Positions 1 to 8,510 are shown, counted from the stretch's first letter. The stretch is DNA of 33,438 nt from Terriglobia bacterium (GCA_020073205.1 JAIQFR010000044.1:1-33438), one strand, 5' to 3'. Notes: generated by a model not told the origin, from the sequence alone. A program made the numbers and translations.

Positions 1-572
1 AGCTGCGCGGCCGCCGAGTCGAAGTTGATGGTCGTGATGACCGTGCCCGTGTGGTCCTGTACCGTCGCTCCGCTGAACGTCAGGTTCGTCGTCCCGGGCG
101 CGGTAGGATCCATCTTGAACACGAGGCTGAGGATCGTCGCGCCCTGAGCCCCTACGCCGTTCCCCGTCCCGCCCAGCTTGGACGCCCCGACCACGACCTT
201 GTCGCCGCTGATCGACGCCAGGACCGACTGGTCGCCGGTCAGGGCATCCCCCTTGGTCGCGTTGACGCTCCGAACGATCGAGGGGTTGGAAAGCACGACG
301 TCGAACGAGAAGGCCGACAGGTCCGTCGAGGTCGTCGGGCCCCCCAGCTTCACGTCGACCTGGATCAGGCTGCCCGGGGAGGTTCCGCCGGAGGACAACG
401 TGACCAGGTCCGGCGCCGACGAGGTCCCGCTCCCGTGGAAGATCGGGACCTTCGTCGGCTGGAGAACGCCGCCCCCGCTGCTGCCGCCGCAGTCCAGGAC
501 CAGGGGCAGACAGGCGACGATCAGCGCCAACAGCAGGGTTCGCTCCACCGTGCGACCGTGACCTCGGAACAT
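1..572 (-). CDS. Cohesin-like domain lipoprotein (C-terminus cut by window edge)
   Basis: The reading frame opens at ATG 572 with AGAGGAGA just upstream and runs off the left edge after about 190 codons. Residues 1-28 form a lipoprotein signal peptide: a hydrophobic stretch ending LPLVLDC, then CGGSSGGG, so C28 should be lipidated and retained in a membrane. From about residue 52 the protein reads like a cohesin domain (family known from scaffoldins): SLIQVDVKLGG, SAFSFDVVLSNPSIVRSV, GDKVVVGASK, GATILSLVFKMDPTAPGTTNLTF and a strand with DHTGTVI. These match the usual order of cohesin beta strands. It lies 56 bases downstream of, and on the same strand as, the giant protein that ends in a dockerin-like domain, so the two are probably cotranscribed and may bind each other. 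The assignment rests on pattern recognition only; another immunoglobulin-like fold is possible. Confidence 0.75.
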   Translation of the reverse strand, partial: MFRGHGRTVERTLLLALIVACLPLVLDCGGSSGGGVLQPTKVPIFHGSGTSSAPDLVTLSSGGTSPGSLIQVDVKLGGPTTSTDLSAFSFDVVLSNPSIVRSVNATKGDALTGDQSVLASISGDKVVVGASKLGGTGNGVGAQGATILSLVFKMDPTAPGTTNLTFSGATVQDHTGTVITTINFDSAAAQ

Positions 573-628
573 CGTATGTCTCCTCTGCTCGCTCATGCCC
601 CTCGTCCTTCGCGGCTCGTCGTGCGCGA

Positions 629-3600
629 TCATTTCGCCACCGACCGGCCGAAGAACTGCGCCAGGAACGCGAGATCGTCCCCGTCGACCTTCCCGTCCTG
701 GTTGAAATCCACGGCCTTGTCGAAATTCGGGTTCACTTCCTGGAACGTCGGAGGCACGCACGTTCTGGTCAAGAGCGACGTCGCCCAGGCACGTCCCAGC
801 CTCGAGAGATCCAGGCCGTCCACCCGGCCGGAGAGATCGGCGTCGGCGTTCATCAGGGGGACTTCGCACGCGTCGCCGATGCCGTCGCCGTCGTAGTCCG
901 CCTGGCTCGGATTCTTGACGTCGGGACAGTTGTCACAGGCGTCGCCGACGCCGTCCCCATCACGGTCGGCCTGGTCCGGGTTGGCGACGCACGGGCAGTT
1001 GTCGCCGGCGACCGGGCTTTGGCCCTCGCTGGGGGTGACCCCGCAGCCGCACGATCCCTGTAGCGTCGCCTGGGGATCGCACGTGTCGATGACCGCCCCG
1101 ATGCCGTCCCCGTCGGAATCCGGGAACGCGCAGCTCGTGAGCGATTCATCCACTTGGCCGTCGCAGTTGTTGTCCAGGGTGTCGCACTTGGTCTCCGTGT
1201 CCGCTTGGTACGCCGCATCGCACGTCTGCGGCGCGGTGCAATCCGAGTTCGTCTGGCACTTCTTGGTGGGCTCCCCGCTGCACACCTTGGCGGTCAGCGT
1301 GGGCTCGCAGCTCGTGAGGACGCAGGTCTCCGCGCCGGTGCAGGTTTCCGCCCCGACGCACGTCTCGTTGGGATAGCAGTCCGCATGGGTGCGACAGGAA
1401 TTGCCCAGAATGCTGCAATGCCCCGCCGGACACTGAGTATCGACGGTGCAGCCGAGCGTCGTCGTGCCGCTGCACACTTTCAATGGCTGGCAATCGGCCT
1501 CGACGTTGCAGTGTCTGGACGCCGTGACGCTGCACGCCCCTTCGAACCCCGGTACCGTGCACGCCTTGGCCGTGTTCGCGCAAACCCCGACCCCGCAGCT
1601 CTTGAAGCCATCATCGGCCACGCCGCTGCAGTCGTTGTCGACGTTGTCGCACGTATCGTCGGTGACGCCGGGATTGATCGCGGCGTCGAAATCGTTGCAG
1701 TCGTCGCCGACGGAGGCATAGGCGCCGTGCCGGATGCAAGTGCCCTGCAATGCGTGGCAGTCGCTGTTCTGGCTGCAGAGCTTGCTGGGGTCCAGGCTGC
1801 ACACCGTGAATGGCTGGCAGGTGTATCCGGGGCAGTCGGCGTCGACGCGGCACGGCTGGTTCATGTCGTTGCTGCACACCTTGATGGGTTGGCAGACTCC
1901 CGAGACCGAAACGGCGGAGACCCCGTGGCCGTCGGCGTCGGCGTCCCGGTACCAGGTCCCGAGCGGGAGGCCATCGTCGATCTCGCCGTTGCAGTTGTCG
2001 TCGACCCCGTTGCATAGCTCGGGGGCGCCGGGGTAGATGCTCGCGTCGTGGTCGTTGCAGTCGCAGGCGTTTTCGACGAGGAAGACGCACGTCTCGGACT
2101 GCGGGCAGTCCGCGTCATGCTGGCACTGCTGATCGCGCGTCGCGCTGCACGTGCCGTGTCCGGACTCCGGCAAGCAGCTCTGTTTCGTGAGATTCGGGTC
2201 GCCGAAGGTGTCGCCGTCGCCGTCCACGTACACCGTCTCGATGGGGAGCCCCTCGTCGACCACCCCGGGGCAGCTCTCGCCACCGACGCAAGTATCGCCT
2301 GTCTGGCAGTCCGCGTCGGAGTGGCAGGAGGTGCTCGTTGCGATGCTGCACCTCCCCACCGGGCAGTCGCCGTCCTTGAAGCACACCTGGGTGCTCGTGA
2401 CGCTGCACGTCCCCTGGTTGCAGTTGTCATTGATGTGGTTGCATTGCTCCGGCGCGCCGGGGTGGATCGCAGCGTTCAGGTCGTTGCAATCGCCGCCGAC
2501 CGAGATGTAATCGACCTGGCGATCGCATGCCTGCGTCCCGGGACAATCCTCGCTCGTGCTGCACTGGACGCTCGGGCTCTCGGCGCACACCTTGTACGAG
2601 AGGGGCTGGCACCCGGCGACCACCCTCGAGGAGTCGCCGTAGTGGTCGCCGTCGACGTCCGGGTACCAGGTGCCCGTCGGGAGCCCGTCGTCCACCGCAC
2701 CGTTGCAGTCGTCGTCGATCCCGTTGCAGATCTCGGTGAAGCCGGGGTGAATCGCGGGGTTCGTGTCGTCGCAGTCGCCGCTGGTGGAGAGGTACTGCCT
2801 ATCGCGGCTGCACGTCTCCGAGCCGACGCACGTCTCGAAGTTCTGGCAGACGCTGTCGTCCCTGCAAGCGATGCCGACGCATCTTCCGGCGACGCACGTC
2901 TCGCCGGGGTTTGTGGCGCAGTCAGCATCGACGCTGCAGGTCTCGGCCTGCTTGGGCTTGCAAGTCCCCGCGGGACAATCGAAGTCGTTGAAGCACTGGG
3001 TCAGGAACGAGACGCTGCACTCCTTGTAGGGCAGCGGCGACAAGCACGCCGCCACGGCGTCCGTGTTGCTCCCGTACCCGTCACCGTCGGCGTCGTTGAA
3101 CCAGGTGGGGACGGTCACACCTTCGTCGATCTGCCCGTCGCAGTTGTCGTCGATCCCGTTGCAGATCTCGACGGCGCCGGGGTGAACGTTGGGGTTCCCG
3201 TCGTTGCAGTCGTTCAGGGCCGGATTGGTCTCGCACGAACGGTAACCGTCGCCGTCGTGGTCGACGTCCTGCTCGATCAGGTAGCTGCCGCCGCTGCCCA
3301 GCATCGGAATGACGGTTCCCGAGAACCCGACCCCGCCCCACACCACCATGTAGCTGCCCGTCCAGACCGCGGTGTGCTGCGATCGCGCGATCGGGGTCCC
3401 GACCGACGACGTGGGAAGCCAAGCGCCGGACGTCGTGTTGTACCGCGCGCCGGAGTCGAGATCCGCCGAGCCGTCGTTGCCGCCCCAGACGATCATCTGC
3501 GTTCCGGTCCAGACCGCCGTGTGCCAGAACCGGGCCGAGGGCGCTCCGGTGGACGCCAGCGCGGTCCACGAGCCCGCGCCCTGATCGCCGGCCGGATCGA

Positions 3601-6532
3601 AGATCGCCCCGGTTCCGAGCGCGGATGCGCCGTCGGTCCCGCCCCACGCGATCATCTGCGTTCCGGTCCAGACCGCCGTGTGCCGGGATCGCGCCGACGG
3701 CGCGCCCGTGTCGGGAAGCGGCGTCCAGGCATCCGTGGCCGGATCGTAGACGCTCCCCGTGGCGAACTTGACGCCGGAACCGGCTTCGCCCGCCGTGCCG
3801 TCGTCGCCTCCCCAGACGACCATCTTGTCGGGGGTTGAAATCGCGGTGTGCTCGAAACGACGGGAGGGGGCGCCCCTCAGCACGCAGACCTGCTGCGCCG
3901 GGAGGAGGCTCGAGCACTCCGCGTCGTTGTTGCACACCGTGGAGATGGACACGCTGCAGGTGTTGGCCGGCACCGACTCCCACGCGTTCGCCACCGGATC
4001 GTACCGGGCCCCATCGCCGAGGGCGATCGTCGCCCCCTGCTCGTTCAAGCCCAGTCCGCCCCACACCACCATCCGAGAGGTGGTCACGGTCCTGTCGGTC
4101 GAGGGCTGCGCCCAGGCCAGCCAAACCGCGGTGTGGCCCCAGCGCTTTGGGGGCGCCGGGATCCCGGACGGCGGGTCGAGCGCCATCGTGCGCCAGCCAT
4201 CCACCAGCGGGTTGTACCGCCGCCCGTCCCTGAGCGGGCCTTCCAGGTTCGTCTCCGGGTCGAACCCCCATCCACCCCAGACGATCATCTCGTCGCCGGT
4301 CCAAACCGCCGTGAGCATCCTGCGACCCGAGAGGCCGGCCGAGGGTAGCGGTACCCAGACGTCGAGCGCCGGGTCGTACCGCGCGCCGGATCCGATGTTC
4401 GAGACCAGATCGTTGCCTCCCCACACGACCATGTCCCTGCCGGTCCAAACCGCCGTGTGCTGGTACCTCGGCCGGGGCCCGAAGTCGGTAGGCGTCCACG
4501 TGTTCGTCGTGGGGTCGTACCGTCCGCCGGTGCTCGTGGCGTCCGAGCCGGTGGGATCCGAGGTGCCTCCCCAAACGACCATGCGGGTACCGCTCCAGAC
4601 CGCGACCTGGTCACCGCGGACCGACGGCGCGCCCTCCTGGGAGATGGGAGTCCAGATCCCGAGGGCGGGGCTGTACGAGGCGCCCGAGTTCAGGAACCCG
4701 GCGTCGCTGAAGCCGCCCCACACCAGCATCCTGTTGCCGATCGAGACCGCGGAATGCCGGTAACGCGCGTCCGGGGCGCCGGCTTCCGAAGTGGCCTCCC
4801 AGGTGTCGCTCACCGGATCGTAGCTTCCGCCCGTTCCGAGAGCCGTGCCGGGATCCGCACCCTGACGCCCGCCCCACACGACCATCCGGCTCCCGACGAC
4901 GACCGCGGTGTGGTCCCGTCGCGCCAACGGAGCGGGCGTCAGAGGGGTCTCGGTGCTCTGGGCCTCCTCGACGAAGGTCGGGGTCCAGGCATCGTCGTCG
5001 AGGTCGTACCGGCTCCCGCTGTTGAGATCGCTCGCGCCGTCGGTGCCTCCCCAGACGACCATGATGTCGCCCACCAGGACCGCGGTGTGCTGCACGCGGG
5101 CCGCGGGTGCGCCGGTGGAGGGGATCGGCGTCCAGGCGTCGGCGACCGGGTCGTACTTCGCCCCGTCCCCGAGAGCGATCGATTCGCTGCTCCCGATGAA
5201 GGACGAGCGGCCCCCCCAGACCAGCATGACGCCGTGATTCGACGACCAGACCGCCGTGTGGCCCGACCGGGGACTCGGGGCGCCGGAGAGCGACGTCGCG
5301 GCCCAGGTGTTCGAGATCGGATCGTACCTCCCCCCGGAGTTGAGGAGGAAAGGAATGCCGCTGCCGGTATCGAGACTCTCCCCGCCCCAGACGACCATCT
5401 TGTCGCCTGCCCAGACCGCGGTATGCCCCTTCCTGATGTCCGGCGCCCCGTCCAGGTTCACGGGGGACCATGTGTCGATCGCGGGATCGTAACGGAACCC
5501 GTCGTTCCAGGGAAATCCAGCGTAGTACCCGCCGAACACGATCATCTCGGTGCCCGTCCAGACGGCGGTGGCCCCCGTGCGCGGCAGTGGGAAGTTCCGT
5601 CCGAGCGACCTGTTGTTCCAGACGTCATCGGGGCACACGTCGACAGGGGCGGCGGCCTTCCCGGAGGAGGCCGCGGCCGTCGTCGAGCGCATCGTGGGGA
5701 GCGTCGCCCCCTCGCGGGCCACCGCACGGACGGAGGCGGGGTCGAGACTCCCCACGATCTGGCTCCACCAGTCCTCCCGGCTCCGCTTCGGAACCGAGAA
5801 CACGGCGAAGCGCGCCGACCCGGCGCCCTCGGCGAGGAGCACCCTCACGACGAACAGGCCCTGGGCTTCCTCGACGGGACCGACCTCTCCCACTCTTCGC
5901 GGCAGCGCGGCGCGCGTCCGGGCGAATTCCGCCGGCGGCACCTCGACCGCCCCTCGGCTCGCCGTCTTCGCCTCGGCGGAGCGGGCGCGGACGATCTCGA
6001 CCACCGAGCGACCCGGGCGCGGCACCTTCGGATCGATGGCTCCGCCGACCAACCCGCCCCGGAGCGTCTCGGCCGCCCTTCGCTCGGCCGCGTGGAGCGC
6101 GCCGTCCCCCTCGAAGAAGTTGCTCACGAGCCGGGCCGCGATGGCCGGTCGGGCGAGGCATTCCCGCACCGTGAAGGGGTCGTTGCCGAGCGCCGCGAAC
6201 AGCTCCAGAAGGCGCTGGGGCATGCGGGTGCCGGACGACATGCGCTCCAGCTCCCGGTCGAGCATCTGCGCCGTGATGGGCGTGCGCCATACTTTCTCGA
6301 GCGCGGCGGACTGCTCGAGATAGGTCCGGACCTTGGACGCCAGGATCTCGCGGGTGACCACGGACTCGAAGGAGCGGGTCGCCCCCACCTGGTGGGCGTA
6401 GTAGACCCGCTCGATCGCCTCCTGGGCCTTGACGCGCTGCTCGAAGGTGAGTTCGCGCGCCTCTGCGCCGGCGAGGCACAGAGGGAGCAGCGCGAACACC
6501 AAGGCTGCCGCAACCAGGATCCTGGTTCTCAT
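629..6532 (-). CDS. Giant exported mosaic protein: PpiC-like, Kelch, MopE, TSP3 and dockerin-like modules
   Basis: Start chosen at ATG 6532 because GGAGG sits 7 bases upstream; a GTG at 6538 is too close to that site. This gives 1967 residues. A signal peptide (about 1-25, cleaved near CLAGAEA) comes first. Residues about 30-250 resemble a degenerate SurA/PpiC-type region (VGEVGPVEEAQGLFVVRVL). About 317-1087 hold 14 Kelch-type repeats of the form HTAVWTG-x-x-MVVWGG ... YDP ... W. About 1090-1800 hold MopE-type metal-binding repeats (DGDGYG ... DCND-x-NP-x-IHPG ... ICNGIDDNCDGQIDEG) heavily interrupted by Cys-rich mini-modules. About 1801-1888 are thrombospondin type 3 calcium repeats (DRDGDGVGDACDNCPD). 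Residues 1895-1967 contain two EF-like loops (DADLSGRVDGLDL, DFNQDGKVDGDDL) typical of dockerin type I. It is probably secreted or surface bound and calcium-stiffened. Function unknown; the architecture suggests adhesion or display. The following gene is the cohesin-like lipoprotein. Confidence 0.9.
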   Translation of the reverse strand: MRTRILVAAALVFALLPLCLAGAEARELTFEQRVKAQEAIERVYYAHQVGATRSFESVVTREILASKVRTYLEQSAALEKVWRTPITAQMLDRELERMSSGTRMPQRLLELFAALGNDPFTVRECLARPAIAARLVSNFFEGDGALHAAERRAAETLRGGLVGGAIDPKVPRPGRSVVEIVRARSAEAKTASRGAVEVPPAEFARTRAALPRRVGEVGPVEEAQGLFVVRVLLAEGAGSARFAVFSVPKRSREDWWSQIVGSLDPASVRAVAREGATLPTMRSTTAAASSGKAAAPVDVCPDDVWNNRSLGRNFPLPRTGATAVWTGTEMIVFGGYYAGFPWNDGFRYDPAIDTWSPVNLDGAPDIRKGHTAVWAGDKMVVWGGESLDTGSGIPFLLNSGGRYDPISNTWAATSLSGAPSPRSGHTAVWSSNHGVMLVWGGRSSFIGSSESIALGDGAKYDPVADAWTPIPSTGAPAARVQHTAVLVGDIMVVWGGTDGASDLNSGSRYDLDDDAWTPTFVEEAQSTETPLTPAPLARRDHTAVVVGSRMVVWGGRQGADPGTALGTGGSYDPVSDTWEATSEAGAPDARYRHSAVSIGNRMLVWGGFSDAGFLNSGASYSPALGIWTPISQEGAPSVRGDQVAVWSGTRMVVWGGTSDPTGSDATSTGGRYDPTTNTWTPTDFGPRPRYQHTAVWTGRDMVVWGGNDLVSNIGSGARYDPALDVWVPLPSAGLSGRRMLTAVWTGDEMIVWGGWGFDPETNLEGPLRDGRRYNPLVDGWRTMALDPPSGIPAPPKRWGHTAVWLAWAQPSTDRTVTTSRMVVWGGLGLNEQGATIALGDGARYDPVANAWESVPANTCSVSISTVCNNDAECSSLLPAQQVCVLRGAPSRRFEHTAISTPDKMVVWGGDDGTAGEAGSGVKFATGSVYDPATDAWTPLPDTGAPSARSRHTAVWTGTQMIAWGGTDGASALGTGAIFDPAGDQGAGSWTALASTGAPSARFWHTAVWTGTQMIVWGGNDGSADLDSGARYNTTSGAWLPTSSVGTPIARSQHTAVWTGSYMVVWGGVGFSGTVIPMLGSGGSYLIEQDVDHDGDGYRSCETNPALNDCNDGNPNVHPGAVEICNGIDDNCDGQIDEGVTVPTWFNDADGDGYGSNTDAVAACLSPLPYKECSVSFLTQCFNDFDCPAGTCKPKQAETCSVDADCATNPGETCVAGRCVGIACRDDSVCQNFETCVGSETCSRDRQYLSTSGDCDDTNPAIHPGFTEICNGIDDDCNGAVDDGLPTGTWYPDVDGDHYGDSSRVVAGCQPLSYKVCAESPSVQCSTSEDCPGTQACDRQVDYISVGGDCNDLNAAIHPGAPEQCNHINDNCNQGTCSVTSTQVCFKDGDCPVGRCSIATSTSCHSDADCQTGDTCVGGESCPGVVDEGLPIETVYVDGDGDTFGDPNLTKQSCLPESGHGTCSATRDQQCQHDADCPQSETCVFLVENACDCNDHDASIYPGAPELCNGVDDNCNGEIDDGLPLGTWYRDADADGHGVSAVSVSGVCQPIKVCSNDMNQPCRVDADCPGYTCQPFTVCSLDPSKLCSQNSDCHALQGTCIRHGAYASVGDDCNDFDAAINPGVTDDTCDNVDNDCSGVADDGFKSCGVGVCANTAKACTVPGFEGACSVTASRHCNVEADCQPLKVCSGTTTLGCTVDTQCPAGHCSILGNSCRTHADCYPNETCVGAETCTGAETCVLTSCEPTLTAKVCSGEPTKKCQTNSDCTAPQTCDAAYQADTETKCDTLDNNCDGQVDESLTSCAFPDSDGDGIGAVIDTCDPQATLQGSCGCGVTPSEGQSPVAGDNCPCVANPDQADRDGDGVGDACDNCPDVKNPSQADYDGDGIGDACEVPLMNADADLSGRVDGLDLSRLGRAWATSLLTRTCVPPTFQEVNPNFDKAVDFNQDGKVDGDDLAFLAQFFGRSVAK
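1130..3264 (-). repeat. MopE-type repeats with inserted Cys-rich mini-modules (within the giant gene)
   Basis: Five to six MopE-like repeats are each expanded by a mini-module of the form C-S-x(6)-C-x-x-D-x-D-C-x(4-8)-C. Visible copies include ECSVSFLTQCFNDFDC, TCSVTSTQVCFKDGDC, TCSATRDQQCQHDADC, ACSVTASRHCNVEADC, VCSNDMNQPCRVDADC, VCSLDPSKLCSQNSDC, VCSGTTTLGCTVDTQC and VCSGEPTKKCQTNSDC. They fall at different places inside the host repeats, once splitting a motif between NHINDNCNQG and VVDEGLP. I do not recognise the module as a named family. Confidence 0.8.
3265..5585 (-). repeat. Fourteen tandem Kelch-type repeats (within the giant gene)
   Basis: Repeats of about 50-60 residues begin HTAVW and contain MVVWGG, a Tyr-Asp-Pro and a Trp, ending with an Arg-rich turn (GAPSARSR). 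Fourteen units suggest two seven-bladed or several smaller beta-propellers. The tenth unit carries a Cys-rich mini-module (about 3880-3965) of the type otherwise found in the MopE region. Confidence 0.85.
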
Positions 6533-6560
6533 CGACACTCCTCCACGGTTTGAAGGGCAT

Positions 6561-6590
6561 TGTGTACCAGCGGCCAGGGGCGCTTGTCAA
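6561..6590 (-). promoter_or_regulatory. Candidate sigma70-type promoter of the giant gene
   Basis: On the minus strand a perfect -35 TTGACA (6585-6590) is followed after 18 bases by TACACA (6561-6566, reading on into TACACAAT). It would start transcription about 20 bases before the GTG/ATG region of the giant gene. The -10 is poor, so this is moderate support only. Confidence 0.45.
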
Positions 6591-6602
6591 ATACGCGGGG
6601 AA

Positions 6603-6617
6603 ATACTTGCGGAGTAT
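6603..6617. repeat. Inverted repeat ATACT-N5-AGTAT, possible operator
   Basis: A perfect 5-base dyad (ATACT TGCGG AGTAT) in an AT-richer patch immediately upstream of the TTGACA of the giant gene. The hexamer AAATAC also occurs twice here (6590-6595 region and 6601-6606), giving a direct repeat. Position suits an activator or repressor site; no regulator can be named. Confidence 0.35.
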
Positions 6618-6683
6618 CTGCCGCTCGATTCGGAGCCCGGGCGGGACCGTTGCCCTCCGCGGTTCTCGGCCCCGGGGCCGGGG

Positions 6684-6950
6684 TCAAAGCGAAAGCTCCT
6701 CCCATTCGCGGAGCATCCACGTCGCGAGCCCGTCCTCCACCAGAGGGCTCGACCGGGCGACCGCCTCCGCCTCGCGCCGGTCCGCCGCCTCGAAGATCTC
6801 GAGGAAGCCGTCCCCGTCCCCCAGCTCCCCTGCCGCCCGCAATCGCCCGTCCGACTTGAGCCGCCTGAGGTGCTCGAGGTGGCCGGCCAGCGCCTCCTCG
6901 AGCTCGGAGGGCGGGACCGTCACGAGAAGCGTGCGAACCCAGAAACCCAT
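6684..6950 (-). CDS. YciI-like small protein
   Basis: ATG 6950 is preceded by GAGG with 6-base spacing and gives 88 residues; a GTG at 6956 lies within that Shine-Dalgarno region. The sequence has the ferredoxin-like pattern of the YciI family: a first strand GFWVRTLLVTVPP, a helix with HLEHLRRLKSDGRL, then GDGDGFLEIFEAADRREAEAV, and a closing LATWMLREWEEL segment, at the usual length of about 90 residues. YciI proteins are small cytoplasmic dimers of mostly unknown reaction, some acting as dehydrochlorinases or muconolactone-isomerase-like enzymes. It begins 21 bases after the stop of the beta-CASP nuclease gene on the same strand and is probably cotranscribed with it. The substrate cannot be inferred. 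Confidence 0.7.
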   Translation of the reverse strand: MGFWVRTLLVTVPPSELEEALAGHLEHLRRLKSDGRLRAAGELGDGDGFLEIFEAADRREAEAVARSSPLVEDGLATWMLREWEELSL

Positions 6951-6971
6951 CGTCACCTCGATTCTCGGCGC

Positions 6972-8372
6972 TCAGAGCCGGGTCTTCTCCAAGTACTCGG
7001 GGACCACGACGGCGGCGGACAGTTCCCCGCGGATCCGTCCCGCGAGGTCCTCGAGTCCCGCCGGCTCACCGTGGACGAGGTGGACCCTGCCGGGCCGGTG
7101 CCTCGAGGAGCGGAGCCATCCGAGGATCTCTCCCCGGTCGGCGTGGGCGGACAGGCTGTCCAGCGTCTCGATCCGGGCGCGGACCGAGATCTCCCGTCCG
7201 TGGATCCTGACGCTCCGCGCTCCTTCCTGGAGCGCCCTGCCCCGCGTGCCCGCCGCTTGGAACCCCACGAAGAGCACGGTGGTCCGGTGGTCCACGAGCT
7301 TGAACTCGAGGTGGTGCAGGATCCGTCCTCCCTCGGCCATTCCGGACGCGGAGATGATGATCGCCGGGTAGGCGATGTTGTTCAAGGCCTTCGAGTCCTC
7401 GATGCTGCTGGCCAACCGGACCCCGTGGAGTCCCAGCGGATCCTCCCCGTTCGCCGCCAGGGCGCGCATCTCGAGGTCCTGGGCCTCCGGGTGCTCGGTG
7501 ACGATCCGAGTCGCCTCGATCGCCATGGGGCTGTCCAGGTAGATCGGCACGTCCTCCGGCAGCCGGTCGTCACGGCGCATCTCGCGAAGCAGGTAGAGCA
7601 ACGTCTGGGTCCGTCCGACGGCGAACGCCGGAATGAGAAGCGTCCCGCCCCGCCGGACGGTCTCGCGGACCAACGTCTCCAACCGGTCCTTGGGATCCTC
7701 GCGGGGATGGTCACGGTCTCCGTACGTGCTCTCGAGGATCAGGTGGTCGCAGGCGGGAAGCGGGGCCGGGTCGGGGAGAATGGGCTGCCCCGGCCGGCCC
7801 AGATCGCCCGAGAACAGGAGCACGGACTCGCGACCGCCGCCGTTCGGTACCCGGATGCGCACCTCCACCAGCGAGGCGCCGAGGATGTGGCCTGCCGGGT
7901 AGAACCGGATCGACAGTCCGTCGTGGACTTCGAGGGTCCGGTCGAACGGCACCGGGCGGAGGAACGGCAGCGCCCTGCGGGCCTCCTCCTCGGTGTACAG
8001 GGGGAGGGCGGGCGTGTGCTTCGAGAATCCCTTCCAGTTCGCGAACTTCGCGTCCTCCTCCTGGAGATGCCCGGAGTCCGGGAGCAGGATGCCGCACAGG
8101 TCGCACGTCGCGGACGTCGCGAGGACCTTCCCTTCGAAGCCGCGCCGGACGAGCACGGGAAGGTAGCCGGTGTGATCGAGGTGGGCGTGCGTCAGGACCA
8201 CCAGGTCGATCTTCGCGGGATCGACCGGAGGCGCCTGCCAGTTCCTGAGGCGCAGGTCCTTGAGCCCCTGGAAGAGCCCGCAATCCACGAGCATCCGGTA
8301 CCCGTCGTGCTCGACCAGGAATTTCGAGCCGGTGACCGTGCCCGTGCCGCCCAAGAAGGAGAGCGTGCCCAT
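6972..8372 (-). CDS. Metallo-beta-lactamase/beta-CASP RNA-processing nuclease
   Basis: The 466-residue protein starts at ATG 8372, because family homology begins exactly with MGTLSFLGGTGTVTGS; frame upstream of this is non-homologous. Residues 62-67 are the zinc motif HAHLDH (in THAHLDHTGYLP), followed by further metal ligands in PAGHILGAS and LLFSGDLGRP. The beta-CASP insertion is recognisable by LILESTYGDRDH, PAFAVGRTQTLLYLL and IIISASGMAEGGRILHHL. The C-terminal RNA-specificity part contains DSLSAHADRGEILGWL and LVHGEP. This is the bacterial CPSF73/YSH1-like group, zinc-dependent endo- or exoribonucleases acting in the cytoplasm; the bacterial members' RNA targets are poorly defined. It shares a 205-base divergent promoter region with the SelW-type gene and leads the YciI-like gene. 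Confidence 0.88.
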   Translation of the reverse strand: MGTLSFLGGTGTVTGSKFLVEHDGYRMLVDCGLFQGLKDLRLRNWQAPPVDPAKIDLVVLTHAHLDHTGYLPVLVRRGFEGKVLATSATCDLCGILLPDSGHLQEEDAKFANWKGFSKHTPALPLYTEEEARRALPFLRPVPFDRTLEVHDGLSIRFYPAGHILGASLVEVRIRVPNGGGRESVLLFSGDLGRPGQPILPDPAPLPACDHLILESTYGDRDHPREDPKDRLETLVRETVRRGGTLLIPAFAVGRTQTLLYLLREMRRDDRLPEDVPIYLDSPMAIEATRIVTEHPEAQDLEMRALAANGEDPLGLHGVRLASSIEDSKALNNIAYPAIIISASGMAEGGRILHHLEFKLVDHRTTVLFVGFQAAGTRGRALQEGARSVRIHGREISVRARIETLDSLSAHADRGEILGWLRSSRHRPGRVHLVHGEPAGLEDLAGRIRGELSAAVVVPEYLEKTRL

Positions 8373-8438
8373 GCCGCAGCCTTTCCCGGCCGTGCCGCGC
8401 GGCGGCCGACCCGCCGGACGCGATCGGAGCGGGCCGGG

Positions 8439-8447
8439 ATCGTAGCA
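8439..8447 (-). promoter_or_regulatory. Extended -10 promoter TGCTACGAT for the beta-CASP nuclease
   Basis: Minus-strand TGC followed by TACGAT fits an extended -10 element (TGn plus TATAAT-like). The expected start lies about 60 bases before ATG 8372. There is no -35 match. The same nine bases recur upstream of the Smr gene at 30211-30219. Confidence 0.45.
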
Positions 8448-8510
8448 CACCGCCACTCGCGGCTCGCCGCCCGAACGGCGCTCGTCAGGTCGGCGGCGGG
8501 AGCGCTCATT

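Noticed and set aside
2048-3838. Plus-strand open frame of 596 codons opposite the MopE region
   Set aside because: Its repetitive Val/Ala/Asp sequence is the mirror of the minus-strand repeats; no start signal or domain.
4457-6553. Plus-strand open frame of 698 codons opposite the Kelch region
   Set aside because: It is the antisense shadow of a repetitive GC-rich gene; the translation is Arg/Pro/Gly-rich with no family features, whereas the minus strand has a signal peptide and clear repeats.
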